From: Microvelia longipes
Lineage: Eukaryota > Arthropoda > Insecta > Hemiptera > Veliidae
NCBI GenBank assembly: GCA_018340805.1
Contig: JACMZG010001913.1
Location: forward strand, 30,098,114 to 30,162,113
Length of the DNA: 64,000 nt
Direction of reading: 5' to 3'
The translations under genes were made by a program, and so were the position numbers. Below, in pieces: positions 34,256 to 46,392 of the stretch (position 1 is the stretch's first letter; every line of letters starts with the position of its first letter). The notes under the pieces were generated by a model, which ran no database searches, was not told where the DNA came from, and was given only the letters and a program-made list of their open reading frames with translations.

Positions 34256-34960
34256 AAACTTGCTTCAAAAATTAACTAATTATGCTTTAAAAATTTATTT
34301 TAAGTTAATCCTATGATATAATTTATTTTGCATATCTGTTTAGTTTAATTATTATCACTGAACCTAACTATAAATTGGTATTTTTTTATGAATTGGTATA
34401 AATAATTAATTGAGCTGAATATGTTAGTGGGTAGTGGAAGGGTTTTTGTGTATCAGGTCCTCTGAGGGATTAGCACCTGAGAGGCCTTGATGCAAAATGG
34501 TTTTTTTTGCTGTGTTTTTTATTTTTATTTATTTATTTTTTTCCATTTAAAGGTACGGTTTTTCATTGTGGCCTATGCCTGATTTGATATAATATTTAAA
34601 ATTATTTAATAAAGTAATAATATTGAATTTAATGGAGAAAAAATCAGTACTTTTTACTATATTTAATATTTATTTGTAAAGGCGGTGCCTTTTTGTTTAA
34701 ATGTTATTGTTCAGTTTCAAATTAAATTGTAAATAATTAAAGGAATAAATAAATAGAATGTATATCTAAAGTAGTTAATTAAAATAGTCATACTATACAA
34801 TAAAACATAATTAAATAAACATTTAAAAAAATGTAATAATGTTAAAAAAATTAATAAAAAAAGAACATTTAAACTTCTTATTTGTGTTGTAGCTGGGAAC
34901 AAAATTATTGTTTTATTATCTAGGTAAGAGCAAGGTTAGTCCAAAGATCGATATTATATA
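34256..34960. other. Gene-free AT-rich stretch
   Basis: Nothing recognised. Confidence 0.4.
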
Positions 34961-35120
34961 TGTATATAATAATATAATATATATATATATATATATATAT
35001 AACTTAGGTGATTTTCAAATTCTGAGACCGAGCAAAGCGAGTCTGATGTTGTCAGAATTAGCGTTGCTTATTTTTATTTTTTATTGCGAGGAACAGTTCA
35101 GAGGCACCCCATACTCGATA
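34961..35120 (+). repeat. TA array and 3' tail of a 5S-box repeat
   Basis: After a TA array, CCGAGCAAAGCGAGTCTGA is a mini-hairpin block, and GAGGCACCCCATACTCGATA followed by five T is the usual 3' end. The 5S-like core is absent. Confidence 0.55.
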
Positions 35121-35785
35121 TTTTTAACAATGACTTTGAAGTGGAGGTTTGTTCTCCATTGCCAGCTTGTTTTATTACTGAAGCTTTTCTCGTAAAAAGG
35201 CTGTACTTGATAGAAGTAAGGCTTGTTAGTATCTGGATTTTGCTAGGCAACTTGTATCTGTACCTTGCAGTCTCGGCTCTTTTGTATCCTTAGGCTCTTT
35301 TACTCCGCACCCTTGAGGCAGTTTGTAAATTTCATTGTCAATCACCTGTCAAACGTTCTATAAGGAAGGTTTAGATTGAACCGATGTCTGTCCGGCTTTT
35401 AGAGAGCTATTTTCTATCACTTCTCTCTTTTCTGCGCTATTTATCCTGTAATTGATTCTGTCCATCCCATTTTAAACATTTGTCGTCTTTCTGTGCCGAC
35501 TAACATGTCGAGGAAAACAACGATATCATTCCTTCTTCGAATCAATGATATTTTTGATTTTTGTGTCACAACGCTTGAGTGAGAAATTGACTTATAAATA
35601 AGTTCATTTATAAATTAATAAATTCATTTTTTTAAAGATTTGGTTTCTAACTGTAACTTAGAAAGACTGTGATAGCCTTGATCACATCTTTCGTTTTAAG
35701 TATTTTTTCGTAGCAATTAGTTCTTTTCCTTAGGTGAACAATCACAAATATTAATAAGTTTCTTATTCGTGGACTTGTAAAACAA
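35121..35785. other. Gene-free stretch
   Basis: The frame at 35084-35293 has no recognisable domain. Confidence 0.4.
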
Positions 35786-35959
35786 TATATAAATAAAAAC
35801 AGATTAGTTACACAAAAAGTCCTTTTATTTTTAATATATAATAATAACTAAGCTTTCGACTAAAATTATTAATTAGCTTAAAAATAATAAATTATTAATA
35901 AATTTTTTATTAATAAATTAGGGGTATTAATAAATTAGGTTAAAATTTATTAATAACCC

Positions 35960-36740
35960 CAATTATAAATTAGCCAAATTTTTAGCAAATATTTTACAAC
36001 CCCTAAGAATGTCATCAGAATATAACATTAAAAATTCCTATGAATTTAAAGAATTATTATCCAATATTAGTATTGCAGAGATGAGTCATGATTTCGTTAG
36101 ATGTTGTTTCCTTGTTTACTTCTATCCCTAACAATTTAGCAATAAAAAATATAGTATAATTGGAAAAATATTAAGAACCATACAAATCTTAATAAACAAC
36201 AGTTTATGGATTATTTAAAATATGTATAGATAATGCCTACTTAACTTTTAATAATAAGATATATCTTCAAAAGAGTGGCCTCCAAATGGGGACCTCTGTC
36301 TGGTACTATAGCTGATATTATTATGGATATATTTTTTAATAAATGTTAAAGAAACATAAAATAAAATTAGTTTTACCAAAAAATATGTAGATGATAGTTT
36401 CTTTATAATAAAAAAAGATTCTGTAATAAGTTATTAAGTTTATTCAATTCCTATGATAGTGCAATACAATTACAATAGAAAAGAATTAGATAAAAAATTC
36501 CCTTTTAGATGTATTAGTTATAAATAGTAATGGAAATATAAAAACTACAATTTATAAAAAACCAACAGCTTCAGATAGAATGATCAACTTTAATTCAAAA
36601 CAACCTCAGTCATATAAATAAATAGTGCTAATAACTTGATCCGTAGATCTCTAACATTAACTGATCCTGAATACCACAACGAAATAATACTAGATATTAA
36701 AAACATTGCAATAAATAATTTCCCAAATTACCTAATAAAC
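35960..36740 (+). pseudogene. Penelope-like reverse transcriptase remnant
   Basis: Recognisable in order, over several frames: IKNSYEFKELL, a decayed palm start, NAYLTFNNK-like sequence, LQKSGLQMGTSV (36265-36300), KKYVDDSFFI with the catalytic YVDD at 36384-36395, ELDKKFPF, and TIYKKPTASDRM. These match the palm and thumb of Penelope-family reverse transcriptases, which are related to telomerase. Many stops are present. The N-terminal part is missing. Confidence 0.85.
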
Positions 36741-36764
36741 TTATAAAACAAAACAAAGAAAAAT

Positions 36765-36930
36765 GCAAAATTAAATAATTCTAATAATATAAATAATTCT
36801 AATAATTCAAACAATGCTAATAATATAAATAATTCTAATAATTCAAACAATCTAATAATATAAACAATTCCAATAATTCTAATATATAAATAATTCAAAT
36901 AATAATATTGACAATAATTATAATGCTAAT
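36765..36930 (+). repeat. Asn-codon microsatellite in the Penelope linker
   Basis: AATAATTCAAACAATGCTAA-like units give a run of Asn with some Ser, Ile and Ala between the reverse transcriptase and the nuclease. The run is expanded in the DNA by slippage-type units of 12-24 bp. Confidence 0.7.
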
Positions 36931-36999
36931 AATGAAGATCCTATAATTCATAATCAATTCGTTGCAATCCCATATGTACCTAACTTATCTGAAAAAATA

Positions 37000-37453
37000 A
37001 AAAGGACAATATCAAAAAGTCTACCTAACTTTAAAATTGCTCAAAAAAGTCAAAAATCAAACCGACCATTTTTTGAAAAACATAAAGAAAAAACCAAGAA
37101 AGAACAAAAATCCGGATTAGTATATAAATTCCCTGTTCTCAATGCCCCCAATATATATAGGTGAACAAAACAATATCTAAATAAAAGACTGGCCCAACAT
37201 AAATATGACTGCAAAAAAGATAAAAATAATACTGGACTTTCTAACCACAAACATAATACAGGACACAGTTTTGATTTTGACAATACCCGAATTCTACAAA
37301 ATGAACCTAATTGGCAAAAAAAGGAAAGTTAAAGAAATGATAAATATAGTCAAATTTGATAACAATGTTAATTTTAAAAAAGATGTAGAAAAAATTAAGC
37401 TCCATTTACTCAAATTTAATAAGGAACTCTTAAATCTTGTAATTCTGATTTAG
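37000..37453 (+). pseudogene. GIY-YIG endonuclease domain of the Penelope-like element
   Basis: KSGLVYKFPVLN and NIYIG, split by a frame change at about 37158, form the nuclease core. They are followed by KRLAQHKYDCK, LSNHKHNTGHSFDFDN and RILQNE. In intact elements this domain nicks target DNA to prime integration. One Cys expected in the zinc-finger-like lead-in reads as Ala (LNAPN). It ends at a stop near 37453. Confidence 0.85.
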
Positions 37454-37626
37454 TTTAAAATATTGTTTTTTCAACTTATATTATTGGTAACACTGATATT
37501 TTTAAAATTCTTTAATGTAACAGTTTTTAACGGTTTTTTAAACATAGCTTACCAAAACATACTAAGGTGCAATATGAAGTAGTCTGTAAAATTGTATTTT
37601 CATTTTATATTTTATATTGTTAAACT

Positions 37627-37653
37627 CTGATGATGACTAATTTTTAGTCGAAA
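37627..37653 (+). ncRNA. Hammerhead-like core in the Penelope 3' end
   Basis: CTGATGA at 37627, T, a 6-bp stem GACTAA/TTAGTC with three-base loop, then GAAA. The flanks AACT and AGTT could pair as stem I. Hammerhead ribozymes are known in Penelope-like elements. A plausible stem III is not visible, and the extra T is unusual, so activity is doubtful. Confidence 0.5.
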
Positions 37654-37729
37654 GCTTAGTTATATTATATATTAAAAAATAAAAGGACTTTTTGTGTAAC
37701 TAATCTGTTTTTATTTATAAATCACAAAT

Positions 37730-38235
37730 ATATTTGATTCAAGTGAAACACTTTTATTAAAATATATGGGGGCTCGGCTGTGCTTGCCAAGTCTAGTGGT
37801 CACTGCCGTTCTATCCTTTACTGAAAGCATCTCAAGCCTATCTTCTCCACATCATAACTTTTTATTCGATTATTTTAAATTTATGATTGGTTTCAGCGGA
37901 AAAATGATGATGAGTTGATTTATCCTTATAAATTTAATTTTTACAAGCTTTATCGTAGTATATATAAAGACTTAAAATTAGACGCTTTAGGCACTCATTT
38001 ACTCACCATAATTATTAGACAGTTCCATTATTGCAGACATTTGAAATTCGGTATATAGGCATAGTTTATTCTACAAATCCATAAATAATTATAATAACCC
38101 AACATGTTCACTTACTTCTCGTTAATAATTAAATACGAAGGATAATTCTAACCTCAAATATCAATAATATTGAAAACTACTCTACCTAGTTGGAAATTCA
38201 AAAACTAAAAATATTGATTTTGGTCTAGGCAATTT
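37730..38235. other. Gene-free stretch
   Basis: Nothing recognised. Confidence 0.4.
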
Positions 38236-38239
38236 TTGT

Positions 38240-38267
38240 CTGTATTGCGAGTTTACTCGCAATACAG
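38240..38267. repeat. Perfect 12-bp hairpin
   Basis: CTGTATTGCGAG and its complement with loop TTTA. Confidence 0.85.
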
Positions 38268-38327
38268 ATACGAGATTGTTTACTACGCAATATAAGATTC
38301 AAATTTGCTATCTGATTATAACATTTC

Positions 38328-38405
38328 AGGTTAGCGGAATCGGATAAGTCAAGGAAACTCGTGAAATGAAACTCTGACAATTAGAGGTTCGAATCCAAGA
38401 GGGGG
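38328..38405 (+). repeat. tRNA-like SINE head
   Basis: TTAGCGGAATCGGATAAGTC resembles an A box region and AGGTTCGAATCC is a perfect B box about 50 bp later. There is no closing acceptor stem, so it is a tRNA-derived repeat rather than a tRNA gene. The 3' limit is unknown. Confidence 0.55.
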
Positions 38406-38409
38406 AACG

Positions 38410-39455
38410 GTATGGGACTAAAGAGTGTGGAAAGTTACCTTTAAAGTTATTTTTAACCTTTTGCCTATTTATATAATTTTTTTTAGATCTTACTTAACTT
38501 TCATGTCTTCCCACAATTCTAACGCTGAATGGCGGATGAAATGACTTGATTACCCTCAAAAACTCGTTGTTTGATTATTAAAAATATCTGGAAGTTTCTC
38601 TCTTCCACCACTAGAGTGTACTACTTACTTAAGAATTCCATCACGTCCATTTTTTTAACTTTTTTTCTAGTGAACCATCTATATATTGCGAATCTATGAC
38701 TTCATGCTTGCATTAAGACTTTTATGTCCTAAAATTTGATATAATTTATTTTAATTTTTATTTAAGCCAATAGATGGCAGAATATAGAGTTGAAATTCCC
38801 ACGAGACTAATATTGTCTTAAGTTTATTCCCCTTCCCCTTCTGACTCCTATTTATATGTTAATTTCTAAAGGGATTTAATGCATACTATTAAAGACAGTA
38901 AAATGTAAAGACAATTTTAAAGAAGTACGAATCTCTGAGAGCTGTTCGTGACAGACATTGTTATTTATAACAGATAGCTCTAAAATTGCTTTGGTTTGTT
39001 TTTTCTATGATAGTTCCAATTGTGCTTCAAATCTAATTTGTTAAATTAGATTGATTTAAGTTGTGAATCTTACGACTTATTTCTTTGTCTAAACGAGTTA
39101 TAATCTGCTTAGCGCCCGTTTCTTACGCCACTTTATGTTTGTTATATTAGTCTGCACGGAATGGGATCTGTGCTTTAAAGTCTAAATTATCTTAAATTTT
39201 CTTCAGCATGTTTTTACTTTTCGCCAACTACAGCAGCAATTCAGGAAAAGTATTGTGTTTACTCTAAAAATCCTAGTTTCATTACAATTACACGTTTTAA
39301 GTAATTTTTATCATGCTGTCGTGTGTCATGCATAACTCCCGCTTTATTTATGCTAAATAACTGAAACGGCACAAAAGTTAGGCTTAGGGTCTCGTTGTGC
39401 TGGCCAGAAGATAATTTTTTAACGGTGTTAACCTATTTTACATTGTCATAATTTA
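38410..39455. other. Gene-free stretch
   Basis: Nothing recognised. Confidence 0.4.
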
Positions 39456-39460
39456 AAAAA

Positions 39461-40096
39461 TTGGGTACGGTCTACCTCAAAACTTTTTCTTATCACATTT
39501 TTGCTACGCTTATCCTCTTTACATCGTATTCGCTTCGTTTGTCATCAGAATATTCAAGTCATTAAATTAATAATGCGACAAGCTTCAGACTCGCTTCGCT
39601 CGTCCTCAGATGGTAAATATATCTCTTTCATTCCAAATGGTCTCCCGTCCAGGCACTTAACGCGCTCGATGAAACTTAACTTTTATATTCTAACAAAAAT
39701 CATAGATATACTTGTCATATTGAAACGAAACTTGGTGCACTTATTTGCACCTATCATACACTTGTACTGAATATCAACTCGATTGGATTATTTTCCGTTT
39801 TTTACAATTTTTTAAATAATGTACCGAAGTCATTTGATAAAAATGGACTAAATCTGACAATGAGATGAAACTTAGCACATATGTTAGTCTTATACATAGC
39901 TACATGCGTACCACATCTCAATCAGATCGCATCATTATTTCGCCTTTTTAAAATTTTTGTTGAGTCATTATAGACATAATGCTTATTGCCTGAGAATAAT
40001 TTCTATGACATCCCGAATTCGGATTTTATAATTATTGTATTTTGCAAATACAATAATTTTCCTATATACGTACGGTATCAATGAGGAACAGTAAAA
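39461..40096 (-). mobile_element. 5S-box repeat, near full-length copy
   Basis: The 5S-like core is complete at 39631-39692: read on the minus strand it has AAAAGTTAAG, a GAGCGCGTTAAGTGCCTGGA segment and CGGGAGACCA. Two or three GCGAAGC-type blocks follow. The minus-strand 3' end ACCGTACCCAA is followed directly by six T. The other end has GGTATCAATGAGGAACAGT. Confidence 0.8.
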
Positions 40097-40099
40097 ACA

Positions 40100-40590
40100 T
40101 TCTGTAAGAGAATTTAAGGAATTTAACAGTGTTAAAATTAGATAAATTAAAAATTACTTATTGAGCTGTACTTAATATTTAAAATATTCCTTGAGATCAT
40201 AGGAAGGATTTTCAATGAAAATAATTTTAATTTCTCTCTTTAATTGATAAGATTTTAATTTTATTAAGAAGGGGTTTGTGTTGTTTTAATACCGAAGAGA
40301 TTTTGCTCAACTTCCACTTTCTATAATCTATGTTTAAAAACGTTAAAAATGAAAATATTAACGGCAGTCATAACTTGCAGTTTTTTTAAATAGAGGCTTA
40401 CAGTTGGTATTATTTCCAGCTTTTATTATTATTTTTATTGCTTTCTTCTGCAATACTAATGATTAAGTTATGCTAACATGTCCCCACAATACAATGCCAT
40501 AAGAGAGCCTGCTCTTGACCATTGAGAGATTCACAACACGTAAAATTAATGTGACTTTAAAAAATAATTTATTTTAGGCTGTTCAATTTT
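40100..40590. other. Gene-free stretch
   Basis: Nothing recognised. Confidence 0.4.
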
Positions 40591-40599
40591 ATTTTCTAA

Positions 40600-40750
40600 G
40601 TCAAGTTTTATCAGTCTAGTGCATTTAGCATAATTTTAATTTTTATGTCTAGTTTTATCAGTCATAATACTAATTCTCATGTCAAGTTTCATCAGGCTTG
40701 CGCAATTAGAATAAATTTAATTTGTATGTTCAAGTTTTATTAGTCTAGCG
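40600..40750. repeat. Short tandem repeat, unit about 48 bp or shorter
   Basis: GTCAAGTTTTATCAGTCTAG and variants recur at about 40602, 40648, 40681 and 40729. Confidence 0.6.
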
Positions 40751-41449
40751 TGAGAAAAAAGAGAGTTATGATTGACACAGGCACACACCAAGACCACTAT
40801 GCAAACCACTCAGCCGCTTTAAAAATACCTAAAACAGATAATTCTAATAAAATCTCAGTTTCAGATTTTTTTTTTATATACTAAAGTATAAAAAACAAAA
40901 GGTTTAACACTTTTCCAAATGTTGGTCAAACATTTTAGAGCCTAATGTTGTAAAAGCTCTTAAATTTCAAGGCAACCTCTCAGTGCCAAAAAGATTTTTC
41001 GCGATAAAGAAAAACTTTTGAATTTATTTTCTTCTCTTCGATTGAATAAAATTTGATTATAAATTTCTACTTTTCGATTTTATATGACTTTGAAATCTTT
41101 CTCCATAATATCTTTATAATATATTGGTTTTCGTATAATAGAGATAATTCCCAGCAGATAATCTATTCTAAACAGGTTTCCAGGGAAAAATGTCTTTTGG
41201 ATATTTTCCAAGGCTTTTTTGCTCCGTTTTGACCCAGTTATTTCAATCTAGTGAAAAAAGGATTCGAGTTTATTTCAATTGGAAATAATTGTAAATATTT
41301 GTGGAAAAATATTTTGTTTAAGAAATTTTATCTTCAAGGTTATTGTAATTATATGCTTTTTAAGTATTTTACAAACGGTTTACATATTAATATGTTAATA
41401 AGCGGCAGCTGAACAACCGCTGCCACTAACAAGTGCCGAGTTATTAATT

Positions 41450-41580
41450 TTTGTATTTGTAGAAAATATATTATTCAAAACAGTCTCTCCGCAATAACTT
41501 GTAAAATTTATTTACAATGCCGACTATCGGTCTTAATGACCATCATCAGTGTCTTAAAACAACAATGTATAATAAATAAA
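41450..41580 (-). repeat. Penelope-like end, minus strand
   Basis: CTGATGA, TGGTC/GACC stem, then GATA in place of GAAA, followed by GCGGAGAGACTGTTTTGAAT, the block shared with other ends. Confidence 0.6.
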
Positions 41581-41589
41581 AAAAAACAT

Positions 41590-42600
41590 AAATAAGAAAG
41601 GTAACAAAAATAAAACCGAAATGACATGGTTAAATTGCTAAACAAAATGAAAATCGGCGAAATAAAATAAAATAATTACTGTTGACAAAAAGGAAGGACG
41701 TCTGACAATAATTTTTCATGAAACTTAATATTATAGTATGTTTCACAGTTTTCTTTTTTCGTATATTTTTTTTAATTTTTGATATTTCCTATTAGCTTTA
41801 ACTATAATTTATAATCTTTTTGTCATTTGTAAATGTTGTATCCAGCTTCCAAAATGATATGTTTTCATCGTTTTCAACGCGTCAATTTATTTGTTCTTAA
41901 AATTTGTCGACGAATATCTTTAAACTATATTTTGTTTATAAATATTGAAAGGGAATATGTTTAAATTATATTACGAGGGAAAAGGTTAGCTTTAGTTTTA
42001 TTATTAACATATTATTTTAAAATAAAATCTTGTCAATCACACTCTCATTACTAAATTTAGAATTTAAAAATAAATTGTTTTCTAGCTATTCCTGTAATAA
42101 AGTCAACAACACACTTCAGAGAGAAAATGAAATTTTCACTGGAAGGCAATCAACTGGGAAAATTAGTGATAATCGTGTTAACGTAGGGTAGAGGACTGAG
42201 AGACATGTAAATTTTATCCTGATTATGTGTCAATAACAGATGTGTCAATGTGTGCATAAGAAGTGTCACAAATGTGCTAATAATTAACTTGCGGTATTGG
42301 GTAGTTATAGCAGCTTTTTCTTTCATACTTTTCTAAAAATAAACTGAATACTATATGAGCACGTTTTAAGATAAAATAAAATAATAGTAATCAGAAAAAT
42401 ATAAGGTTCTCAAAAGTACTTTTTAAGCATCCAAAAAATAAATTCCAATTTCAGTTATAAAGCATTTCAATTATTTTAATAAAAAAATAACATAAATTTA
42501 GTATCAATTTTTGTTATAATTCTACCCGCTTTATAATTATATCATTTCGTATATTACATATGATTATAACTATAGTTATAAACTAATATACTTTAAATAA
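41590..42600. other. Gene-free stretch
   Basis: Nothing recognised. Confidence 0.4.
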
Positions 42601-42605
42601 TGCAT

Positions 42606-43398
42606 AAAAATCGGGTACAGGGTACCTCGGAACTTTTCCTCATTACATTGGATTCGCTAAGCTCATCCTCCCTGCTTTAGACTCGCTTTGCTCGTCCTCA
42701 GAAATATAGTAAGCCAAATTTATACTGCAACATGCCTTTGGACTCGCTTTGCACTTCTTTAGATAGTAAATGCATACGTATAATTTTCAGCGGTCACTCA
42801 TACAGCACTGACCACGCTCAATTCTCCTTAATTTTTATGACCCAACAAAAATCGATAGATATAATTGTCGTATTGAAACAAAACTTAGTGTACTTATTTA
42901 TTAGGTAATGGTTTACATTTGTACCATACTTAAACACAAATGGTCTATTCCAGTTTTTACAATATTTTATAAAACGTACACAAGTAGTTTGATTAAAATT
43001 GAACTAATGCTGATAATGAGATGAAACTTGGCACATATGTTAGTTAGGCTTATACATTGTCACATGCGTGCTTAATCACAATTCGATTTAATATTTTTCG
43101 CGTTTTATGATTTTTAGAAATTTTTGCTGATTACCTATTGCGGGTTAATGACGTCATATACAATTATTTCCCGAATAGCACAATTACAGCGGTAGACTGA
43201 TTTTTACAAAATTTCAACTCTCTATCATAACTACACTGGGTGCAACGATAATAACATACACACACACATACAGACAGACAAATTTGCGAAAACTATTCAG
43301 GAGACCTTAAAAAGCCTGAAGCGGATAATGCCGGTTTCATCCCGGTTTCAAATTTTTGCAAACACAACAATTCCCATATACCTACAGTATAAATAAGG
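42606..43398 (-). mobile_element. 5S-box repeat, longest copy
   Basis: All blocks are present: the GGGTACAGGGTACCTCGGAA end, mini-hairpin blocks, the 5S-like core at 42788-42846 (plus-strand GCGGTCACTCATACAGCACT and ACCACGCTCA), the body with TGCGGGTTAATGACGTCATA, and the far hairpin end (weakened). Five T follow its minus-strand 3' end. Confidence 0.82.
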
Positions 43399-43564
43399 AA
43401 AAAATGCGAAAATAATGTATAAAAATGTATGTAAAAATAATGAGTAATGTAAAAATATGCAAATAAATGTATCTATATTCTAATCTAAGGCTTGGCTTTG
43501 AGTTTCTTGAGTGTTCCTAGCGACCACACTAGTATACTAAAACTCAGGACCTCAAAGAAAATTA

Positions 43565-43720
43565 AAATTCTGGTGCGGTGGTCCCCATGTTGGGCGAATT
43601 TCTTTTCGAATGCGTGTTTTCGTGCTTTAAATTCCGTTTCTTGCTTAAGGTTCCAGTTTATGCTTTGGAACTTGAGTAGTTACTCAATTATCAAACACTG
43701 CTTGTAATTATTTTTTCCGT
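43565..43720 (+). repeat. Dispersed repeat, partner of 11814 and 26765
   Basis: This copy joins two blocks that occur separately elsewhere: GTTGGGCGAATTTC (11834) and AAGGTTCCAGTTTATGCTTT (26765). The family is therefore longer than either fragment. Confidence 0.5.
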
Positions 43721-44184
43721 TAGTAGTAACTTATTATTGTCGGTTATACTAAACTATGCCTAACATTAATATTTGATATGTAAGAGAGACGTTAGCGCTA
43801 GTGGATTCCATATTATAAGGATTCAAATAAGGAAAATGCTTAAAACTATATTTGTGGATAGCCCTTTGTATAAATCCTATGATACACGTCAATGTATAAC
43901 TTGATGATAAATCAAATTTCTTATAATTTAATGTAGTTTTTTATATACGACATGTTCTAGTTATAAGGTATGTTCTAGTTTAATTTCTCAAAGTTATCAA
44001 CAGTGGTAAAAATTACCATATTTTGTATGAGAGCTACTAAAATAAGAGTAGTAAATTTGAAGCCGCAAGAGTCAATGTACTGGGGTCAGGGACCAATTTT
44101 AAGTCTACAGGCATGTGTCTCCCCCTATTTTTAATGGTTTAATATTGCATATTTTTATAATGTATATATATTTAATACTGTAGG

Positions 44185-44185
44185 C

Positions 44186-44263
<78 letters not shown>

Positions 44264-44345
44264 ATATAAAAAAAGATAGATGACGCATTCCCGACTTCAA
44301 CTCCTGCCACGCTCTCATCTCAAAAGTGGTTTTTTAAATATATAT
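44185..44345 (+). repeat. TA array plus 70-bp dispersed module
   Basis: After the TA array, GATAGATGACGCATTCCCGA continues through CTCATCTCAAAAGTG. The same module lies inverted between TA arrays at 55388-55456. Confidence 0.8.
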
Positions 44346-44349
44346 TCCA

Positions 44350-45740
44350 AAAAGTATAACCAAAAAGTTGGTTCAATGCGCTAACCGCATAGCTTTGGAC
44401 TAGCTTTAGCATAGTTAGAGTTGAATTTTCTATACCCAATGTTATTGGATATGGAAAATTATGGCCATAAATATATGGAAAAAGACGACGTCGCCATAAA
44501 AACAAGCTTTAAAAGTGTTCTCTTCATGATTTGCACCTAACCTACAGGGAACAACTTATTTCTTGAAAAGTCAAATTTGGGTGATTTAATAAAATTTTGA
44601 GCATGAGCAATCTCATATGAAGAGCTCCACTCTGGATAGGCTAACTATATTTTTCTTCGTAAAGGTGTATTTTCAGAAAAAAGTACAAAATGAGTCACAT
44701 TTTTTCAGGTCCGGCTCTTAGACCAATATATACGGGTACAGAAATGAAAAACTGAACAAAATCGTTGACGTATATTATGTTTATTACAAAAAAAACTGAA
44801 GGGTCGAGAGAATTGGGTCATAATGAATTTAATTTTTACTAGTCACATTTATTGATGGAGGTACAATTGTTTACATAATATAATCACAAACCTTTAGCTT
44901 ATATATTTTAAATATCTAAAACTTAAAAGGAAAAATGGTACAATAGCTAAAACTTTTCAGCCATGTAACGAGCTGGCTAAATTTAATAAACTCCGTCTCC
45001 TTCACTTAGTTTAAATTAGTACTTAAAACAAGGCAAAGAATACGTAATAGTCGTACAAGAAACAAAGGAGGACCGCTTCTCGTTTATATTAAACTCTTGT
45101 TAAACCGTTATAAAACGACTTTAAAGGGGATTAGCTTAGAATTAGTTCATAATGTTTAATGTTGTTGCATTACAAAATGAGCAGAAAATCGATCAGTAGA
45201 GATTTGAGAGAAAACTGTTGACGCTGAAACTGATGGAGAATATTATGATTTTTTTTTAATGCTTGACAAATAGTTAAAAAACAAAGGAAAATGTTTACAC
45301 TTGATTTAAAAATAAATTGAATTTCCAGTTAAAGTTTGTTTAGTTTGTTGTTTCAACGTATTTACTTTTAGTTTTTTAGTAGACAGATGTGTCAATTGCA
45401 ATATAGTATAGTTTTAAAATATGACGTATTTTTTATTAAAACAGACTCTATTAAGCAAAGTTGACTTTCCATCATCTTTTACTGTAGCTATATTAGAAAA
45501 GTAAAATAAAGAACTATATAATATTATTAAACTATTTCGTCATCATGAAATTTAAATTGAAAATCAAAAATTCCACTGATCAACTATTACAAATCGATTC
45601 AGGAAAACTCATTTTGAAATTGGTCATCATTTCAATGATATGACTATTGAACTGTGAAACTTTATCGGCTTAAATTTAATTTGCTTACTGCCTTCGACGT
45701 ATGACTTATCTTTAGAGCGTAACACATTTAAGTTACTTGC
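44350..45740. other. Gene-free stretch
   Basis: Nothing recognised. Confidence 0.4.
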
Positions 45741-45744
45741 GAAT

Positions 45745-45802
45745 ATATATATATATATATATATAATATAATATATATATATATTATATATATAATATAT
45801 AT
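45745..45802. repeat. (TA)n microsatellite
   Basis: Interrupted TA array at the start of a 5S-box repeat. Confidence 0.9.
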
Positions 45803-45814
45803 AAACTAAACTAG

Positions 45815-46392
45815 AGGTGTAGTTGTGCTATCTGGGAAATATTTTTTACATCATTATCCCAAATTAATAACTAGCGGAAATTTAAAAAGTTATAAAACGA
45901 GAAGAATTTTACCATCAATGTGAGATTTGGCACGCATGTAGCCTTGTTAGTCTTATATAACGCTACATGCGTGCCAAATCTACATGGCACGCATGTATTT
46001 AACATATGGTTTAAATTTATCTCATTATCAGCGTTAGTTTTTATTCAATTTTTATCAAATGACTTGTGCACAATTTAAAGAAATTTAAAAAAAATCGGAA
46101 AATAATATATTTAAGTGGAAAGCAGTTCAAGTGTACTCCTATACGCAATAAATAAGGACACTTTTATACTTTTTATAATATAGTTTCATTTTTATACGAC
46201 AAGTTTTCAATGAGTTATGTTGAATCATAAAAGTTAATAAACTAAAATCGAGCGTGTTAAGTTTTTGGATGAGTGGCCGCTGGGAATGAAACGGATGTAT
46301 ATTCTGAGGACGAGCAAAGCAAGTCCGAAGTAGGGATGATTACCATAGCGAATCTGATGAGATAAGGAGAATTCCGAGGTGCCCTGTATCCA
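45815..46392 (+). mobile_element. 5S-box repeat, plus-strand copy
   Basis: The body includes TGAGATTTGGCACGCATGTA, with a local duplication of the GGCACGCATGTA block. The 5S-like core at 46221-46290 keeps ATCGAGCGTG and TTGGATGAGTGGCCGCTGGG. GAGGACGAGCAAAGCAAGTC and an eroded second block follow. GAGGTGCCCTGTATCCA ends at a run of nine T. Confidence 0.8.

Larger units (their letters stand above)
35789..37728 (+). mobile_element. Penelope-like element with inverted terminal repeats
   Basis: Ends at 35789-35865 and 37628-37728 are inverted copies (for example CAGATTAGTTACACAAAAAG on the left). Between them lie a reverse transcriptase, an Asn-rich linker and a GIY-YIG nuclease, all broken by stops and frame changes. 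This domain order defines the nuclease-containing Penelope-like retroelements. In those elements terminal repeats may be direct or inverted. The left repeat stops just past its GAAA side, so it is an incomplete copy. Confidence 0.9.
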
